From contig NZ_UTIQ01000241.1 in the NCBI RefSeq assembly GCF_900582625.1, forward strand, positions 620,001 through 684,000: a stretch of DNA of 64,000 bases, given 5' to 3'. Below the pieces are notes generated by a model that saw nothing but the letters and a program-made list of their open reading frames with translations, had not been told where the DNA came from and made no database searches. Made by a program: the position numbers and the translations under genes. This document shows, in pieces, positions 62,784-64,000 of this stretch; position 1 is the stretch's first letter; each line of letters opens with the position of its first letter. This DNA is from Pseudomonas viridiflava (GTDB lineage Bacteria; Pseudomonadota; Gammaproteobacteria; Pseudomonadales; Pseudomonadaceae).

Positions 62784-63885
62784 CGGGCTTCACCACGCCA
62801 AGCGCGACGCTGTGCGTCGGGTCACTGGCCAGCCATGAACACGGCACGTCGTTGCACTGCGTATACCAACAGGCCAGCGTCAACGCGACCATCGCTTCCA
62901 TATCGCCGAGCGCGCCGAAGTTGGCATCCTGTAAATGCTTGGGAAGGTCCCAGTCGGGGGCCTGCTCGTCGTGCAATTGCGGTTGGCTGAATGTGATGCA
63001 GGCTTGGGCAGGTTGTTGCAGTTCTGCCTGCTCCAGGGCACGCCTGCTCACATCGACTAACCGCTCGGCGCCGAGGGTCAGCCATTCGCCTCGCTGCAGG
63101 CGCGGACCCCCGCTCGGGCCCAGCAGCCAAAGCAATGCCGCTTCGCCAGCGTTAGGGATGACGTCCAGCGATACACACGCGACGCAGAGAATGCGCGACT
63201 GCTGCGGGGCGTTTTGCAGGGCATCGATAGCCTCGTTCAGACTCTCGATTCCCCGCCACTGCTGAGGCTCGTCGGGCAGTCGCACCTGCGGCGCGAGCTC
63301 CGCGATCTGCGCGCAAAACGCCCGCCAGACTGAGGGCGCCCCTAACCAGTAACAGCCCATTAAATCACCGACCTCCGGCGCCGGGTTTTGCTCTTGCCAG
63401 CGCATGACCAGCAACCGAGCAAGCTGCATCTCGCGTTCGGCGCGCTGAACGCCGCGCACCAACGGCGACCGAATCGGTGCCGGCGCGCGCACCGCGTTGT
63501 GGGGCGGTAAATAAGTGAACGTAAAAAGCGCCGCCGCCGTTTCGACAGCGCTACAGGCCGGGCTGACCAGCACCGATTCGACCATCGACACCTGCTCACG
63601 GTGCTCCCGCCACCAGCGCCGCTGCACCTGCTCAGCGAACTGCGTATAGCGCTCGGCATTGGCTCGATTGGCATGGTGGTAAATCATCCGCAGCAACAGA
63701 GCCAACAGCCAGGACGCCAGCACAACCACAACACCACCCGCCGCCTGACGTGGCTCAACAAACGGCCCAACCTGCACGGCCGCCACACTGGCGAGGCAAA
63801 GCAATACGGCGCCGGCCATAGACCAGCGCCCATAGGCTGGACGGGCATTCAGTGGATAAGGATTAAGATGCGGCATCGTTTTCAA
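62770..63885 (-). CDS. Membrane protein of the type VI cluster, thiolase-like C-terminal half
   Basis: A 371-residue protein with two N-terminal membrane helices (about 20-38 and 50-66) and a soluble part. The C-terminal third (NAGEAALLWLLGPSGGPRL, then FGALGDMEAMVALTLACWY) faintly resembles the glycine-rich parts of beta-ketoacyl synthase/thiolase folds, but I see no catalytic Cys-His-His set. I do not recognise the family by name. It is encoded directly upstream of tssM with a 14-base overlap, so it is a cluster component. The start may be TTG 63885 or ATG 63876. Confidence 0.72.
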   Translation of the reverse strand: MKTMPHLNPYPLNARPAYGRWSMAGAVLLCLASVAAVQVGPFVEPRQAAGGVVVVLASWLLALLLRMIYHHANRANAERYTQFAEQVQRRWWREHREQVSMVESVLVSPACSAVETAAALFTFTYLPPHNAVRAPAPIRSPLVRGVQRAEREMQLARLLVMRWQEQNPAPEVGDLMGCYWLGAPSVWRAFCAQIAELAPQVRLPDEPQQWRGIESLNEAIDALQNAPQQSRILCVACVSLDVIPNAGEAALLWLLGPSGGPRLQRGEWLTLGAERLVDVSRRALEQAELQQPAQACITFSQPQLHDEQAPDWDLPKHLQDANFGALGDMEAMVALTLACWYTQCNDVPCSWLASDPTHSVALGVVKPDEPV

Positions 63886-64000
63886 AGCCCGGCCTGCCTG
63901 CTTGAGCCGCGGCTTGAAGCTGCACGAACTTGCCGGCTACGAGGCGGCCGAGCATCGTGCAATCCGATTTTTGGAAGCGCTAAGAACCCCGTGATTTTCC
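63863..64000 (-). other. Unresolved 3' end of a gene upstream in the type VI cluster
   Basis: On the minus strand one frame ends at TAA 63865-63863 with ...LVAGKFVQLQAAAQAGRPGF..., and its codons have the G/C-rich third positions of real genes here. Going upstream, that frame meets TAG at 63982-63980. Shifting one base in the run of five A (plus-strand T, 63968-63972) would join it to an open frame to the window edge. So a partial, possibly frameshifted gene is likely. Another frame is open from the edge to TGA at 63884-63882 and would overlap the next start as TTGA. Confidence 0.35.

Overview
The window is a chromosomal segment of a Pseudomonas species. The order of housekeeping genes is the one I recall from P. 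aeruginosa PAO1: pilY1-pilE-ispH-fkpB-lspA-ileS-ribF-murJ-rpsT-creA-proB-obgE-rpmA-rplU-ispB, then rtcR/rtcB, morA-glyA, and pagL-murI-moeB-prmC-prfA-hemA / lbcA-lolB-ispE-tRNA-Gln-prs-rplY-pth-ychF. Base composition is GC-rich and most genes have strong G/C preference at third codon positions, as expected for that genus. The species cannot be fixed from the sequence alone.

Layout. 1-3.3 kb: the end of a type IV pilus cluster (PilY1 C-terminal part, minor pilin PilE). 3.3-10.7 kb: a minus-strand run for isoprenoid synthesis, lipoprotein processing, isoleucyl-tRNA synthesis, flavin synthesis and lipid II flipping. 10.9-18.1 kb: ribosomal proteins S20, L27 and L21, ObgE, proline synthesis, polyprenyl diphosphate synthase, a small protein behind a probable Fur box, and an FKBP. 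18.3-25.5 kb: a Lon-like AAA+ protease, a DUF4105 envelope protein, a small lipoprotein, and a class 3 lipase next to a secreted DUF6795 protein that together look like a type VI effector-immunity pair. 25.6-31.8 kb: a sigma-54-controlled RNA-repair locus. 31.8-40.1 kb: EttA, the large GGDEF/EAL protein MorA, GlyA and the lipid A deacylase PagL. 40.2-52 kb: cell wall, molybdopterin, translation release, haem, outer-membrane lipoprotein, isoprenoid and nucleotide genes, with one tRNA-Gln. 52-64 kb: an acid phosphatase and a minus-strand type VI secretion cluster (ImpA_N/OmpA protein, TssE, TssJ, TssG, broken TssF, TssA, TssM, an unnamed membrane protein, and an unresolved gene at the edge).

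The most interesting part is the RNA-repair locus. RtcR (CARF-like sensor plus sigma-54 AAA+ activator) is divergent from a transcription unit with a textbook -24/-12 promoter at 27421-27436. That unit begins not with a protein but with two back-to-back tRNA-like RNAs (27555-27624 and 27625-27692). Both keep D and T arms, but both have shortened acceptor stems and a five-nucleotide anticodon loop, so neither can be an ordinary tRNA. A structured leader follows, then an SPFH/slipin protein, the RNA ligase RtcB, and a HEAT-repeat-like protein. No rtcA cyclase gene is present. A reasonable reading is that damaged tRNA activates RtcR, which switches on tRNA mimics together with a ligase and membrane scaffold.

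The type VI cluster carries clear damage: tssF has an amber codon at its eighth codon and a one-base frameshift near its 3' end, so this apparatus may be inactive although the other genes are open.
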